64,000 nt of DNA from Bacillota bacterium (GCA_023424965.1 JAFADI010000010.1:4397-68396); one strand, 5' to 3'; numbered from the stretch's first letter, positions 43,977 through 51,920 are shown. A program made the numbers and translations. Notes: generated by a model from the letters alone, not told the origin.

Positions 43977-44267
43977 GTGAAAAAATGCCGGGTATGCGGC
44001 AGGATGGGGAATATGCACAAGCATCACATCATACACGGACACGGGAAAAGAAGAGCCTGCGAAACGGCGGAGAGCCTTATCGACATATGCTTTGACTGCC
44101 ACAAGCTTGTGCATGGCGGCAGTGCTCCCGGTCTGGACCTGAGGCTCAGGCTTCAATTGCAGGCCGATTATTTCAAAAAGGGCTATGAAACGGAAGATGT
44201 GTTCAGGCTGCTGGACGGCAAGCTGTATCTGGTGAACGGGTGCGTATGGGGATTGGATGAAAAGTGA
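43977..44267 (+). CDS. Small zinc-ribbon/HNH-like protein
   Basis: 96-aa protein with two CxxC knuckles and clustered histidines: CRVCG at residues 4-8, HKHHIIHGHG, and CFDCHKLVH near 38-46. The arrangement resembles a compact HNH/zinc finger fold, but no complete nuclease motif can be asserted. GTG start at 43977 follows GGGAGGAG. Not in an operon; it faces away from the protease gene. Function unknown; DNA binding or nicking is possible. Confidence 0.65.
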   Translation: MKKCRVCGRMGNMHKHHIIHGHGKRRACETAESLIDICFDCHKLVHGGSAPGLDLRLRLQLQADYFKKGYETEDVFRLLDGKLYLVNGCVWGLDEK

Positions 44268-44371
44268 ATTGGTGCAAAAAAAAAGCCTCAACGCAAGGAG
44301 GCAAAACAGTAAAAATTATTGCTCCCTTTAATTATATAATGAGCCTTTAAAGATGTAAAGCACGAAAGCGT

Positions 44372-44413
44372 GGGGACAGTTCTCAACAAATATAAAAATT
44401 GAGGACTGTCCCC
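44372..44413. repeat. REP-like hairpin (GGGGACAGT type)
   Basis: GGGGACAGTTCTCAA pairs with TTGAGGACTGTCCCC, 14 of 15 positions plus one G-T. This style of GGGGAC-tipped palindrome is common as a dispersed element in Clostridia and relatives. Only one clear copy is in this window. Confidence 0.6.
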
Positions 44414-44433
44414 CTAAAAAGAGTTTATGGTAT

Positions 44434-44522
44434 AATAACCGCTGAAATGGTTGACGCGGTTATTATGGAATTTATGCCCGTGCGAAATTTTCGGCCTACG
44501 CCGAAACGCACATGGGCAATTA
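44434..44522 (+). repeat. Two-stem element, copy 1
   Basis: Stem 1 is AATAACCGC (44434-44442)/GCGGTTATT (44456-44464). Stem 2 is TGCCCGTGCG (44475-44484) with CGCAC-AT-GGGCA (44507-44518), capped by TTTCGGC/GCCGAAA. Preceded by GAGTTTATGGTATAAT, which recurs after copy 2. Confidence 0.7.
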
Positions 44523-44550
44523 AATCATGAATTTTTTAAATTCATAATTT

Positions 44551-44638
44551 AATAACTGCTGAAATGATTGGCACAGTTATTATAGAATTTATGCGCGTGC
44601 AAGATTTTCGGCGGTGCCGAAATGCACTTGCGCAATTA
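44551..44638 (+). repeat. Two-stem element, copy 2
   Basis: Aligns over its full length with copy 1, 117 bases downstream. Stem 1 is AATAACTG/CAGTTATT; stem 2 is TGCGCGTGCA with TGCAC-TT-GCGCA, with the same TTTCGGC/GCCGAAA cap. Three base pairs differ from copy 1 by changes on both strands. Confidence 0.7.
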
Positions 44639-44670
44639 TACCATAAACATAAAAGAGTTTATGGTATAAT
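44635..44670. repeat. 14-bp inverted repeat flanking copy 2
   Basis: ATTATACCATAAAC (44635-44648) and GTTTATGGTATAAT (44657-44670) are exact reverse complements. The right arm with its AAAAGA leader also occurs at 44417-44436, before copy 1. Confidence 0.7.
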
Positions 44671-44735
44671 GAATTTCAATTTGACAGTATTTTGTTTTGT
44701 TTTACCTATATCGGACAAGTGTGGAGATTGTACCT

Positions 44736-46172
44736 ATGAGACTTCCGTTGGATTTTTTAAATAAAATGAAGGGACTTCTGGGAGAGGAGGAATACGAAAA
44801 ATTTCTGTCCTCCTATGACATGCAAAGGTACTACGGCCTGAGGGTCAATACCTTGAAGGCGGCGGTGAAGGAATTCCTGGAGATAACACCCTTCGCACTG
44901 GAAAGCATCCCCTGGACAAAGGACGGGTTCTATTACCGGGAAGGAGAAGCCCCCGGCAGGCATCCTTACTATTATGCGGGGCTCTACTACATCCAGGAGC
45001 CCAGTGCCATGCTTCCGGGAGCTGTCCTGGACGCGAAGCCGGGAGAAAACATCCTGGACCTCTGCGCCGCCCCGGGCGGAAAGACCGTCCAGATTGCCGC
45101 AGGGATGAAAGGCGAGGGCCTGCTGGTGGCCAACGATATAAGCTCCGAGAGAGTGAAGGCCCTGGTGAAGAATATAGAGCTCCTGGGCATCAGAAACGCC
45201 ATGGTCACCAATGACACTCCCGCAAAGCTGGCGGTGAACTTTGCAGGTTTTTTTGACAGGATTCTCATCGATGCGCCCTGTTCAGGGGAAGGAATGTTCA
45301 GGAAGGACGAAGAGGCGGCCCGCAGCTGGGAGCGGTTCAAGTGCGAGAAATGCGCCGGCATGCAGGAAAACATTCTGGAGAGCGTGGACACAATGCTCAA
45401 GGCGGGAGGTACCATCGTATATTCCACCTGTACCTTCTCGCCGGAAGAAGATGAGCAGATGATCAGCAAATTCCTCCAGAGGCACGGCAACTATGAAATT
45501 CTTGAGGTCCCCAAAACGGCAGGGATTGACGACGGAAGACCCATGTGGTCCGACGGCAATCCGGAGCTCTCAAAGACCGCCCGGCTGTGGCCCCATAAAA
45601 TAAAAGGCGAGGGACATTTTGTGGCCCTGCTCCGTAAAACGGAGGAAGATGGGAAGGGGTATGGGCGGGAAAACGGAAAAACACTCCTGTATGAGGCTCC
45701 GGGGACAAGGCGGGGACATAAGTCCTCCAGGACCGTTGCAAAAGAGGTTCCGCCCCATAAAAATATTTTCGGAGCCTTCAAGAGCTTTCAGGAGAATAAT
45801 CTGAACATCACCATCGACGGCAATTTTATTGAAAAGGGTGACAATTTATACTGCCTGCCTGTGGAAGCCCCGGACCTCTCCGGGATAAAGGTGGCCAAGT
45901 TCGGCTGGTACCTTGGCGGACTGGCCGGGAGCAGGTTTGAACCCTCCCACTCGCTGGTGCTTTCCCTCAAAAAAGCCGAAATTAAAAGAACCATGGATTT
46001 CCCTTCCGCTTCGAAGGAGGTCTTAAGCTACCTCAAGGGTGAAACCCTCCTGCTGGAAGGCGAAAAGGGGCTTGTAGGCGTGTGTGTGGACGGATACACC
46101 CTGGGCTGGGCCAAGCAGACGGGGGACATGCTGAAGAACCTCTACCCCAAAGGCTGGAGGAAGATGGCGTAG
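44736..46172 (+). CDS. RsmF/RsmB-type RNA m5C methyltransferase
   Basis: 478-aa SAM-dependent RNA cytosine methyltransferase. SAM site ILDLCAAPGGKTVQIA; catalytic cysteines in IDAPCSGEGMFRK and YSTCTFSPEEDE (motifs IV and VI). The C-terminal region (FGAFKSFQENNL to the end) matches the RsmF-type accessory domains. The ATG at 44736 follows TGGAG; the extension from 44697 lacks a site. First of three RNA-modification-type genes. Target probably 16S rRNA, not proven. Confidence 0.92.
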   Translation: MRLPLDFLNKMKGLLGEEEYEKFLSSYDMQRYYGLRVNTLKAAVKEFLEITPFALESIPWTKDGFYYREGEAPGRHPYYYAGLYYIQEPSAMLPGAVLDAKPGENILDLCAAPGGKTVQIAAGMKGEGLLVANDISSERVKALVKNIELLGIRNAMVTNDTPAKLAVNFAGFFDRILIDAPCSGEGMFRKDEEAARSWERFKCEKCAGMQENILESVDTMLKAGGTIVYSTCTFSPEEDEQMISKFLQRHGNYEILEVPKTAGIDDGRPMWSDGNPELSKTARLWPHKIKGEGHFVALLRKTEEDGKGYGRENGKTLLYEAPGTRRGHKSSRTVAKEVPPHKNIFGAFKSFQENNLNITIDGNFIEKGDNLYCLPVEAPDLSGIKVAKFGWYLGGLAGSRFEPSHSLVLSLKKAEIKRTMDFPSASKEVLSYLKGETLLLEGEKGLVGVCVDGYTLGWAKQTGDMLKNLYPKGWRKMA

Positions 46173-46191
46173 AAAAAGAAAGGATAGTGCG

Positions 46192-46923
46192 ATGAGGAAT
46201 ACACAGCGTCTTGACAAGGTTCTTTCAAACGTTGGATACGGGAGCCGCAGGGAAATAAAGCAGGCCGTCAAGGACGGGGCCATAAAAGTGGACGGCGCCG
46301 TCGTAAAAGATGGCGGAATCCATGTGGATCCTGAAAAAAGCGTGATTGAAATAAACGGGGCAGTACTGAACTACAGAAAGTTTGTATATATCATGCTGAA
46401 CAAGCCCGGGGGAGTGGTGTCCGCTACCTATGATCCCAAGCTTCCCACGGTGGTGGACCTTCTGCCCGTGGAATACGCCTGCTTCGAGACTTTTCCTGTG
46501 GGGAGGCTGGACATCGACACCGAAGGGCTGCTGCTGTTGACAAATGACGGCCAACTGGCCCATGAGCTGCTTTCCCCAAAAAAGCACGTGCCCAAAAAAT
46601 ATTACGCACTGGTGGAAGGCCGGGTCACCGGGGAGGACGGTGAGCGCTTCAAGGAGGGCGTAGTGCTGGAGGATGGCTACAAAACCCTTCCGGCGGTACT
46701 GAACATCATCAAGGCCGGAGACTTCTCGGAAATTGAGCTGGTTATCACCGAAGGAAAGTTCCATCAGGTAAAACGGATGTTTGAAGCGGTGGGGAAAAAG
46801 GTAAAATATCTGAAAAGGATTGAAATGGGAGGGCTGAGGCTGGATGAAGGGCTGAAGACGGGGGAGAGCAGGGAATTGACGGAGGAAGAGCTGAAAATCG
46901 TCAAAAGGGAAGAACTGCAATAA
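46192..46923 (+). CDS. RsuA/RluB-family pseudouridine synthase
   Basis: 243-aa rRNA pseudouridine synthase. An N-terminal S4 RNA-binding domain (RLDKVLSNVGYGSRREIKQAVKDGAIKVDG) is followed by the catalytic domain, with the aspartate in GRLDIDTEGLLLLTNDG and LNKPGGVVSATYD. The length fits RsuA (16S U516) rather than the longer RluB. It starts 19 bases after the methyltransferase and is probably cotranscribed with it. Confidence 0.93.
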   Translation: MRNTQRLDKVLSNVGYGSRREIKQAVKDGAIKVDGAVVKDGGIHVDPEKSVIEINGAVLNYRKFVYIMLNKPGGVVSATYDPKLPTVVDLLPVEYACFETFPVGRLDIDTEGLLLLTNDGQLAHELLSPKKHVPKKYYALVEGRVTGEDGERFKEGVVLEDGYKTLPAVLNIIKAGDFSEIELVITEGKFHQVKRMFEAVGKKVKYLKRIEMGGLRLDEGLKTGESRELTEEELKIVKREELQ

Positions 46924-46944
46924 CATAAGAAAGGTCGAACAAGC

Positions 46945-48132
46945 ATGAACAAGCAGAGTACGGGCAAGCTGTCCCTTTTTCTCACGGGACTGGAGCAGCG
47001 AATTACGGAAAACAAAGACTTTTTCATAAAGATTACCGCCGTTTTCAAATCGGGGACCAAGAGCTTTACGGCGGGCATCAACCTGCAGGACGGCAGGCTC
47101 ACGATGAATTTCAACGGCAACAGGGAAGTTCTGGAGATCGGCTGGCTTGCGGCAAGGCTTTCAAAGCATGCCGAAAATTACGACAGCTTGAGTGTCACCT
47201 ATGAAGAGCGGGGGACAACCATTTTCATTGAGGCGGATAATAAAAACGTAAAAATGAAGACCGGGGAGGGACCTGCAGAAAGTGGGGCCAAACCCCACTC
47301 CGAAGCTTCCCACATCGGGAACAGGGACTATCTTATCAAAGTGGGGCAGGCCGACAGGCTGCTGAAGGAAATAGGCATCCTGGGGGACAACGGCAAGGTA
47401 AAAAACGATATGATCCGGAAATACAACCAGATCGATCATTTCGTGGAGCTGATCAGCGACATGCTGAAGGACCTGGCCGCAGCCCACGAGTCCATAACGG
47501 TGCTGGACTGCGGCTGTGGAAAATCCTATCTCACCTTTGTTTTGAACTACTACATAAAAGAGGTGTTGAAAAAGCCTTGTTATTTTATCGGCCTGGACTA
47601 TTCGGCAGGTGTGGTGGAGGCATCCAAAAAAATGGCCCAGAATCTGGGCTACGGCAATATGGACTTCCGGGTGACGGACATAAGGGATTACAGGTCCCAG
47701 AGGGATATTCAGCTTGTCATAAGCCTTCACGCCTGTGATACCGCCACGGATGAGGCCATTGCCCTTGCCGTCAGGAACAAGGTGGATTCCATGGTGATGG
47801 TGCCCTGCTGCCACCGGGAGCTTCTCAGTCAGTATTCCTACCAGCCCTTCGAACACATCCTCAAACACGGAATACTGAAAGCCAGAATGGCCGATGTGCT
47901 GACGGACGGAATGCGGGCCCTGTTCCTGGAAGGCCTGGGGTACAAGGTGTCGGTGGTGGAGTACATCTCACCCCTTGAGACACCGAAGAACCTCATGCTG
48001 AGGGCCGAAAAGCAGCAGGGGGCCAACAGGGCGGCCCTTGAAAGCTACAGGCAGCTGAAAAAGCTGCTGAACGTGGAGCCTGCCCTGGAAAAGCTGATAT
48101 ATCCAATAAACCTGGATTTAACAATAAAATAA
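46945..48132 (+). CDS. SAM-dependent methyltransferase (Methyltransf_32/METTL25-like)
   Basis: 395-aa protein. The SAM motif is VLDCGCGKSYLTFVLNYYI, followed by FIGLDYSAGVVEASKK and the VISLHACDTATDEAIALAV and VPCCHRELL segments. These resemble the Methyltransf_32 group that includes METTL25/RRNAD1. The first 110 residues have no recognised domain. It sits behind two rRNA-modifying enzymes, so an RNA target is likely. A 22-base spacer separates it from the pseudouridine synthase gene. Confidence 0.85.
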   Translation: MNKQSTGKLSLFLTGLEQRITENKDFFIKITAVFKSGTKSFTAGINLQDGRLTMNFNGNREVLEIGWLAARLSKHAENYDSLSVTYEERGTTIFIEADNKNVKMKTGEGPAESGAKPHSEASHIGNRDYLIKVGQADRLLKEIGILGDNGKVKNDMIRKYNQIDHFVELISDMLKDLAAAHESITVLDCGCGKSYLTFVLNYYIKEVLKKPCYFIGLDYSAGVVEASKKMAQNLGYGNMDFRVTDIRDYRSQRDIQLVISLHACDTATDEAIALAVRNKVDSMVMVPCCHRELLSQYSYQPFEHILKHGILKARMADVLTDGMRALFLEGLGYKVSVVEYISPLETPKNLMLRAEKQQGANRAALESYRQLKKLLNVEPALEKLIYPINLDLTIK

Positions 48133-48261
48133 CACTTGTGTGTTTATATTCCCAGGTAAATGTGGTATAATATGATAAATTTTGTTTTGCTTTAACTGAA
48201 ACCATTTCTAATATAATTTTGCGGGTCAAACATTTCTTTTAAAAAGATTGGAGGTAGAAAA

Positions 48262-48741
48262 ATGGCTGTAAAAATTCAGAATTATGACGCAAACGGAGTG
48301 GCAATTTCAAAATCCCCCATATATGTCGGTGACGAGGTGACAATAACTTATGACGGCCTGCTGGCGAAAAGCGGAGCCGATAAGGTATTCGCGTACATAG
48401 GCTACGGGGAGGCATGGGAGGAAAAGGGTTTCATACCCATGACCTATGAATTTGACGTTTTCAAGGCCACCTTCAAGGTCCTTGCGGAGGGCAACCTTAA
48501 CATCGCTTTTAAGGACAGTGCGGAAAACTGGGATAACAATTCCACGGAAAATTACATTTACAAGGTTGCAAAAAAACAAAGGGCGGAAAAAGCGGCACCG
48601 GGCAAGAAGGCCGGAGCCAAGGCGGAAAGCGGCAAGGCCGCAAAGGCCGAAGTCAAAAAGCAGCCGGCGGAAAAAAAGGCGGCTGCAGAAACCGCAGGAA
48701 CAAAGAAAAAGACCGTCCGGAAAAAGCAGGAAGCTGAATAA
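48262..48741 (+). CDS. Starch-binding-module-like protein with Lys/Ala-rich tail
   Basis: 159-aa protein without a signal peptide. Residues 1-105 form a beta-rich module (VGDEVTITYDGLLAKSGADKVFAYIGYGEAWEEKGFIPM...FKDSAENWDNNSTENY) resembling CBM25/CBM53 carbohydrate-binding modules. Residues 106-159 are a low-complexity Lys/Ala/Glu tail like histone H1 or bacterial KA-rich DNA-binding tails. Being cytoplasmic, it could tether glycogen to nucleic acid or ribosomes; this is speculative. An extended -10 (TGTGGTATAAT, 48161-48171) and GGAGGT precede it. Confidence 0.75.
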   Translation: MAVKIQNYDANGVAISKSPIYVGDEVTITYDGLLAKSGADKVFAYIGYGEAWEEKGFIPMTYEFDVFKATFKVLAEGNLNIAFKDSAENWDNNSTENYIYKVAKKQRAEKAAPGKKAGAKAESGKAAKAEVKKQPAEKKAAAETAGTKKKTVRKKQEAE

Positions 48742-48746
48742 AAGGC

Positions 48747-48776
48747 TTGACACAGGCCCGGTTTATCTGCTATTAT
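48747..48776 (+). promoter_or_regulatory. Promoter of the infC operon
   Basis: TTGACA (48747-48752), 18 bases, TATTAT (48771-48776), beginning just after the preceding stop. The leader to the infC start is about 170 bases. Confidence 0.7.
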
Positions 48777-48876
48777 GTAATAGCAAAAATAAAGAAGAAG
48801 TCATCCACTTCTCACCTTGCGGATTTATCCAGTAAGGTCAATAGCGAAAGGTTAATTTGTTTTGACTTGGACTATG

Positions 48877-48908
48877 AGTGGATTGATGATTCTTCAATCC
48901 ACTTTTTG
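48877..48908 (+). terminator. Leader terminator (attenuator) of infC-rpmI-rplT
   Basis: AGTGGATTGA (48877-48886) pairs perfectly with TCAATCCACT (48894-48903), followed by a T run. It lies inside the leader, 46 bases before infC. This fits L20-responsive leader attenuation known for this operon in Firmicutes; the upstream antiterminator pairing was not traced. Confidence 0.75.
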
Positions 48909-48953
48909 TATTTGGAAATTAAGTTTAAACAATTAATTTGGAGGTGTCCTGCT

Positions 48954-49466
48954 ATCAGCAAAAATGAATTGATGATTAATGAGGAAATAAGGGATAAGGA
49001 AGTCAGACTTATTGACAGTGATGGGTCCATGCTGGGCGTCATGCCCATCATGGATGCACAGAAGCTGGCGAATTCGAAAAACCTGGATCTCGTTAAAATT
49101 GCACCGCAGGGAGTTCCGCCTGTATGCAAGATTATGGATTACGGCAAGCACATGTTTGAACTTGCCAAAAAGGAGAAGGAAGCCAGAAAGAACCAGAAGG
49201 TCATAAGCATCAAGGAAGTAAGACTTTCGCCTACCATCGAAGACCATGATTTTACCTTTAAGGTAAAGAACGCATACAAATTCCTCCAGGACGGGGATAA
49301 GGTAAAAGTCAGCATCAGGTTCAGGGGCAGGGAAATGAACTATACCTCATTAGGACACGAAGTGCTCACCAAATTTGCCGAAGCCGTGAAGGAAGTCGGC
49401 AACGTGGAAAAGAAACCCAAGCTTGAAGGTAAGAGTATGATCATGATACTCAACCCAAATCAATAG
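48954..49466 (+). CDS. infC: Translation initiation factor IF-3
   Basis: 170-aa initiation factor that keeps 30S subunits free and checks start codons. N-terminal domain LMINEEIRDKEVRLIDSDGSMLGVMPIMDAQKLA, linker with KKEKEARKNQKVISIKEVRLSP, and C-terminal RNA-binding domain to MIMILNPNQ. The ATC at 48954 is proposed as start: GGAGGTG lies seven bases before it, giving the usual xSKNEL lead-in, and IF-3 genes commonly use rare start codons for self-control. The first ATG is at 48972. Confidence 0.9.
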   Translation: MSKNELMINEEIRDKEVRLIDSDGSMLGVMPIMDAQKLANSKNLDLVKIAPQGVPPVCKIMDYGKHMFELAKKEKEARKNQKVISIKEVRLSPTIEDHDFTFKVKNAYKFLQDGDKVKVSIRFRGREMNYTSLGHEVLTKFAEAVKEVGNVEKKPKLEGKSMIMILNPNQ

Positions 49467-49535
49467 AAAACAGGAAGTCCAAAGGTTTTCAAGAGATTTG
49501 CCAAAGCTAATATAGATTAAGGAGGACAAACGGCT

Positions 49536-49733
49536 ATGCCAAAGATTAAAACCCACAGCGCTTCAAAGAAGAGATTCAGCCTTACTGCGTCTGGCAAGGT
49601 AAAGAGATCGAAAGCTTACAAAAGCCACATTTTAACCAAAAAGAGCACAAAGAGAAAAAGAAACTTAAGGAAGTCAACCACTGCTCACGATACAAATGCG
49701 GCAACCATTAAAGTGTTGATTCCATATAAGTAA
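49536..49733 (+). CDS. rpmI: Ribosomal protein bL35
   Basis: 65-aa basic protein, MPKIKTHSASKKRFSLTASGKVKRSKAYKSHIL, the invariant bL35 start. Part of the 50S subunit. AAGGAGG lies before the ATG. Middle gene of the infC operon, controlled from the same leader. Confidence 0.97.
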   Translation: MPKIKTHSASKKRFSLTASGKVKRSKAYKSHILTKKSTKRKRNLRKSTTAHDTNAATIKVLIPYK

Positions 49734-49750
49734 GAAGGAGGATTCTTAAT

Positions 49751-50104
49751 ATGTCAAGAGTAAAAGGTGCGGTTAGAACCCGTGCAAGACATAAAAAAAT
49801 ACTTAAGCTCGCCAAGGGTTATTTTGGTGCAAAGAGCAAACTCTTTAGAATTGCCAACCAGGCGGTAATGAAATCACTGGTTTATGCATACAGGGACAGA
49901 AAAGCAAAGAAGAGGGATTTCAGGAAGCTGTGGATCGCAAGGATCAACGCTGCTGCAAGAATCAGCGGTTTATCCTACAGCAGGTTTGTGAGCGGTCTTA
50001 AAAAGTCAGGCATCACTTTGAACAGAAAGGTTCTGGCCGACATGGCTGTAAATGATGCTGCAGGCTTTGCACAGCTCGTTGAAAAAGTAAAGGCAGCCAA
50101 ATAA
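49751..50104 (+). CDS. rplT: Ribosomal protein bL20
   Basis: 117-aa basic protein, MSRVKGAVRTRARHKKILKLAKGYFGAKSKLFR onward, with the GLSYSRFVSGLKKSGI segment. It binds 23S rRNA early in 50S assembly and, in relatives, represses this operon by binding the infC leader. GAAGGAGG precedes the ATG. A weak hairpin (50124-50148) follows the gene. Confidence 0.97.
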   Translation: MSRVKGAVRTRARHKKILKLAKGYFGAKSKLFRIANQAVMKSLVYAYRDRKAKKRDFRKLWIARINAAARISGLSYSRFVSGLKKSGITLNRKVLADMAVNDAAGFAQLVEKVKAAK

Positions 50105-50166
50105 AAAAAGAAAATTAAAGAATTGAGGGACTCCATGGGGGGTCCCTTAAATTTTGGAGTGGTACC

Positions 50167-50967
50167 ATGAACCTGATTACAAGCAGTCAGAATCCTGTAA
50201 TTAAAGAAGCAAAGGCGCTTAAAGAAAAAAAGAGCAGGGAAGAAAAAAGGCTTTTCTTCATCGAAGGTCTCCGGTTTGTTGAAGAGGCCCTGAAAGAAGA
50301 CGCCGAGATCAAGAATGTCATTTTGTCGGAGAAATTCCTGCAGATAAAGGGTGCGGACCTGTTGCTGGACAAAATAGAGAAAGCAGGGCTAAACACCAGC
50401 TATGTTACCAACAAGCTGTTTGGTGAAATAACCGATACGGAAAATCCCCAGGGCGTCATGGCGGTGGTGGGCATGAGGAATGCCGGCATTGAGGCTGTCA
50501 TAAAGGAGAAAAGCTTTGTGCTTGTTCTGGATTCCCTCCAGGACCCGGGGAATATGGGCACAATCATCCGGACCGCCGATGCCGCAGGGGTGACGGGAAT
50601 CATTCTCTCAAAGGGCTGTGTTGATGTGTATAACCCCAAAGTGCTCCGCTCCACCATGGGCTCTATTTTTCATCTCCCCCTGTATTTTGCCGATTCCCTT
50701 GTTGAGGCCATAAGCTTCCTTAAGTCCAGGGGCATCCGAGTCCTTGCCTCCCATTTGAAGGGAGAGGCCAACTACTTCCAGTTGGACCTCACGGACAGCC
50801 TGGCCGTGGTGGTGGGGAATGAGGCAAAGGGAATCGGCGAGGAGACGGTGCAGCTTGCGGATTCCCTGGTGAAGATACCCATGCCCGGAAGGGCCGAGTC
50901 CCTGAATGCATCGGTGGCAGCCGGCCTTCTCCTGTATGAGGTGGTCCGCCAGAGAGTGCTGGCTTGA
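50167..50967 (+). CDS. TrmH/SpoU-family RNA 2'-O-methyltransferase
   Basis: 266-aa knotted (SPOUT) methyltransferase. An N-terminal L30e-like substrate-binding domain (KEKKSREEKRLFFIEGLRFVEEALK) is followed by the trefoil-knot core: LDSLQDPGNMGTIIRTADAAGVTGII, VVVGNEAKGI and IPMPGRAESLNASVAAGLLLYE. Its usual position behind rplT in Clostridia is conserved here. It methylates a ribose in rRNA or tRNA; the exact site is unknown. Confidence 0.92.
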   Translation: MNLITSSQNPVIKEAKALKEKKSREEKRLFFIEGLRFVEEALKEDAEIKNVILSEKFLQIKGADLLLDKIEKAGLNTSYVTNKLFGEITDTENPQGVMAVVGMRNAGIEAVIKEKSFVLVLDSLQDPGNMGTIIRTADAAGVTGIILSKGCVDVYNPKVLRSTMGSIFHLPLYFADSLVEAISFLKSRGIRVLASHLKGEANYFQLDLTDSLAVVVGNEAKGIGEETVQLADSLVKIPMPGRAESLNASVAAGLLLYEVVRQRVLA

Positions 50968-50976
50968 AAGAGGAGG

Positions 50977-51768
50977 CTATTTTGCCTCGACGGTCAGGTT
51001 TACGGCCTTATCCCAGTCATATCCCCCCGGGATGATGGTAATCTCCATTTTGCCCGTATCCGCAAACTTGAAGCCGCTTCCATGCCTTATGTATTTGATG
51101 TTGGGAGAATAGCTGTAAAGCACTCTCTCCGATATGTCGTTCAAATCTGTCCGGATAAGCTGTACGGTGCTGCCCGGCGGCACGGTATAGGAGGTTTTCG
51201 GGATTCTCACTTTCCCTTCGGGGCTGATGGAATATTCGATGACAAGGGCGCCCGGAAGGATGGGAATCCGGTAGGGAACAAGTGTAAGCCGCCCGTTCCG
51301 CCTTTTCCAGGTGCGGTAGCGGTTGCCGTACTGTTCCACAAGCTGTCCGCCTTGAAACCATACGTCTCCCTGGAATATTTCGCTCCTTTTGATGAGCTCG
51401 GTGATTTTCCCGTCTTTCCTTCCCACAACGGTATAGTCGAGAAAAACTCCGCTGCCGACGGTAAAATAGAAAACCACCACATTGAGCCCGGCGGCCTCCA
51501 GATATCCGTTAAGTACCTGGAAATAGGGGACACCTTCCGCTTTTGTCTGATATTCGATTTCCCATTTGTTTTCCCTGTCGTTGTATTTCTGGATCTGGGC
51601 GATGGTGCTGGGCCCTGTTTGCGAACTGTAGATCACTGCCCTTTCATATCCCGGCAAACCGCCAAGGTAGACGGGAAAAACCCCGTGAATGGTGTAGGCG
51701 GAAGAGGCCGCGGCCTGTCTTGAATGGCAGGACTGGCAATACTGTAAGGGTACGGGCATATTGTACAT
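50977..51768 (-). CDS. Hypothetical protein with an N-terminal CxxCH motif
   Basis: 263-aa protein of unknown function. The start at 51768 is chosen because GAGGAG lies about eight bases before it on the minus strand; the open frame extends to 51954 without such a site. Near the N-terminus is YCQSCHSRQAAAS, which could hold metal or, if exported, haem, but there is no signal peptide. The rest is beta-strand-rich with several aromatic repeats. It converges with the methyltransferase gene, with nine bases between stops. Confidence 0.6.
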   Translation of the reverse strand: MYNMPVPLQYCQSCHSRQAAASSAYTIHGVFPVYLGGLPGYERAVIYSSQTGPSTIAQIQKYNDRENKWEIEYQTKAEGVPYFQVLNGYLEAAGLNVVVFYFTVGSGVFLDYTVVGRKDGKITELIKRSEIFQGDVWFQGGQLVEQYGNRYRTWKRRNGRLTLVPYRIPILPGALVIEYSISPEGKVRIPKTSYTVPPGSTVQLIRTDLNDISERVLYSYSPNIKYIRHGSGFKFADTGKMEITIIPGGYDWDKAVNLTVEAK

Positions 51769-51920
51769 ATGACCTGCTCCTCTTGATAATATGGTACTGC
51801 TCCATAATATGTAGGAGCAAAAATAATTGCACCTGGCATGAGGCTTTAATTTTGCACATATGATTGATATTGGGCCATAAACCGTTAAAAATAAAATTCG
51901 GCGAAAGGAGCACAGTTCAC

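Larger units (their letters stand above)
44268..44735. other. Repeat-rich intergenic region
   Basis: A 468-base gap with no credible gene. It contains a REP-like hairpin (44372-44413), two copies of an 88-nt two-stem element (44434-44522, 44551-44638), an AT palindrome between them (44527-44545) and a 14-bp inverted repeat (44635-44670). TTGACA occurs at 44681-44686, but its -10 partner is poor. Confidence 0.7.

Noticed and set aside
44434..44638. Interpretation of the repeat units as a CRISPR array
   Set aside because: Only two units, each internally structured and diverged, with no constant repeats and unique spacers and no cas genes nearby.
45491..45781. Cluster of overlapping short minus-strand frames
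   Set aside because: All lie within the m5C methyltransferase gene and have Ser/Pro-rich shadow translations.
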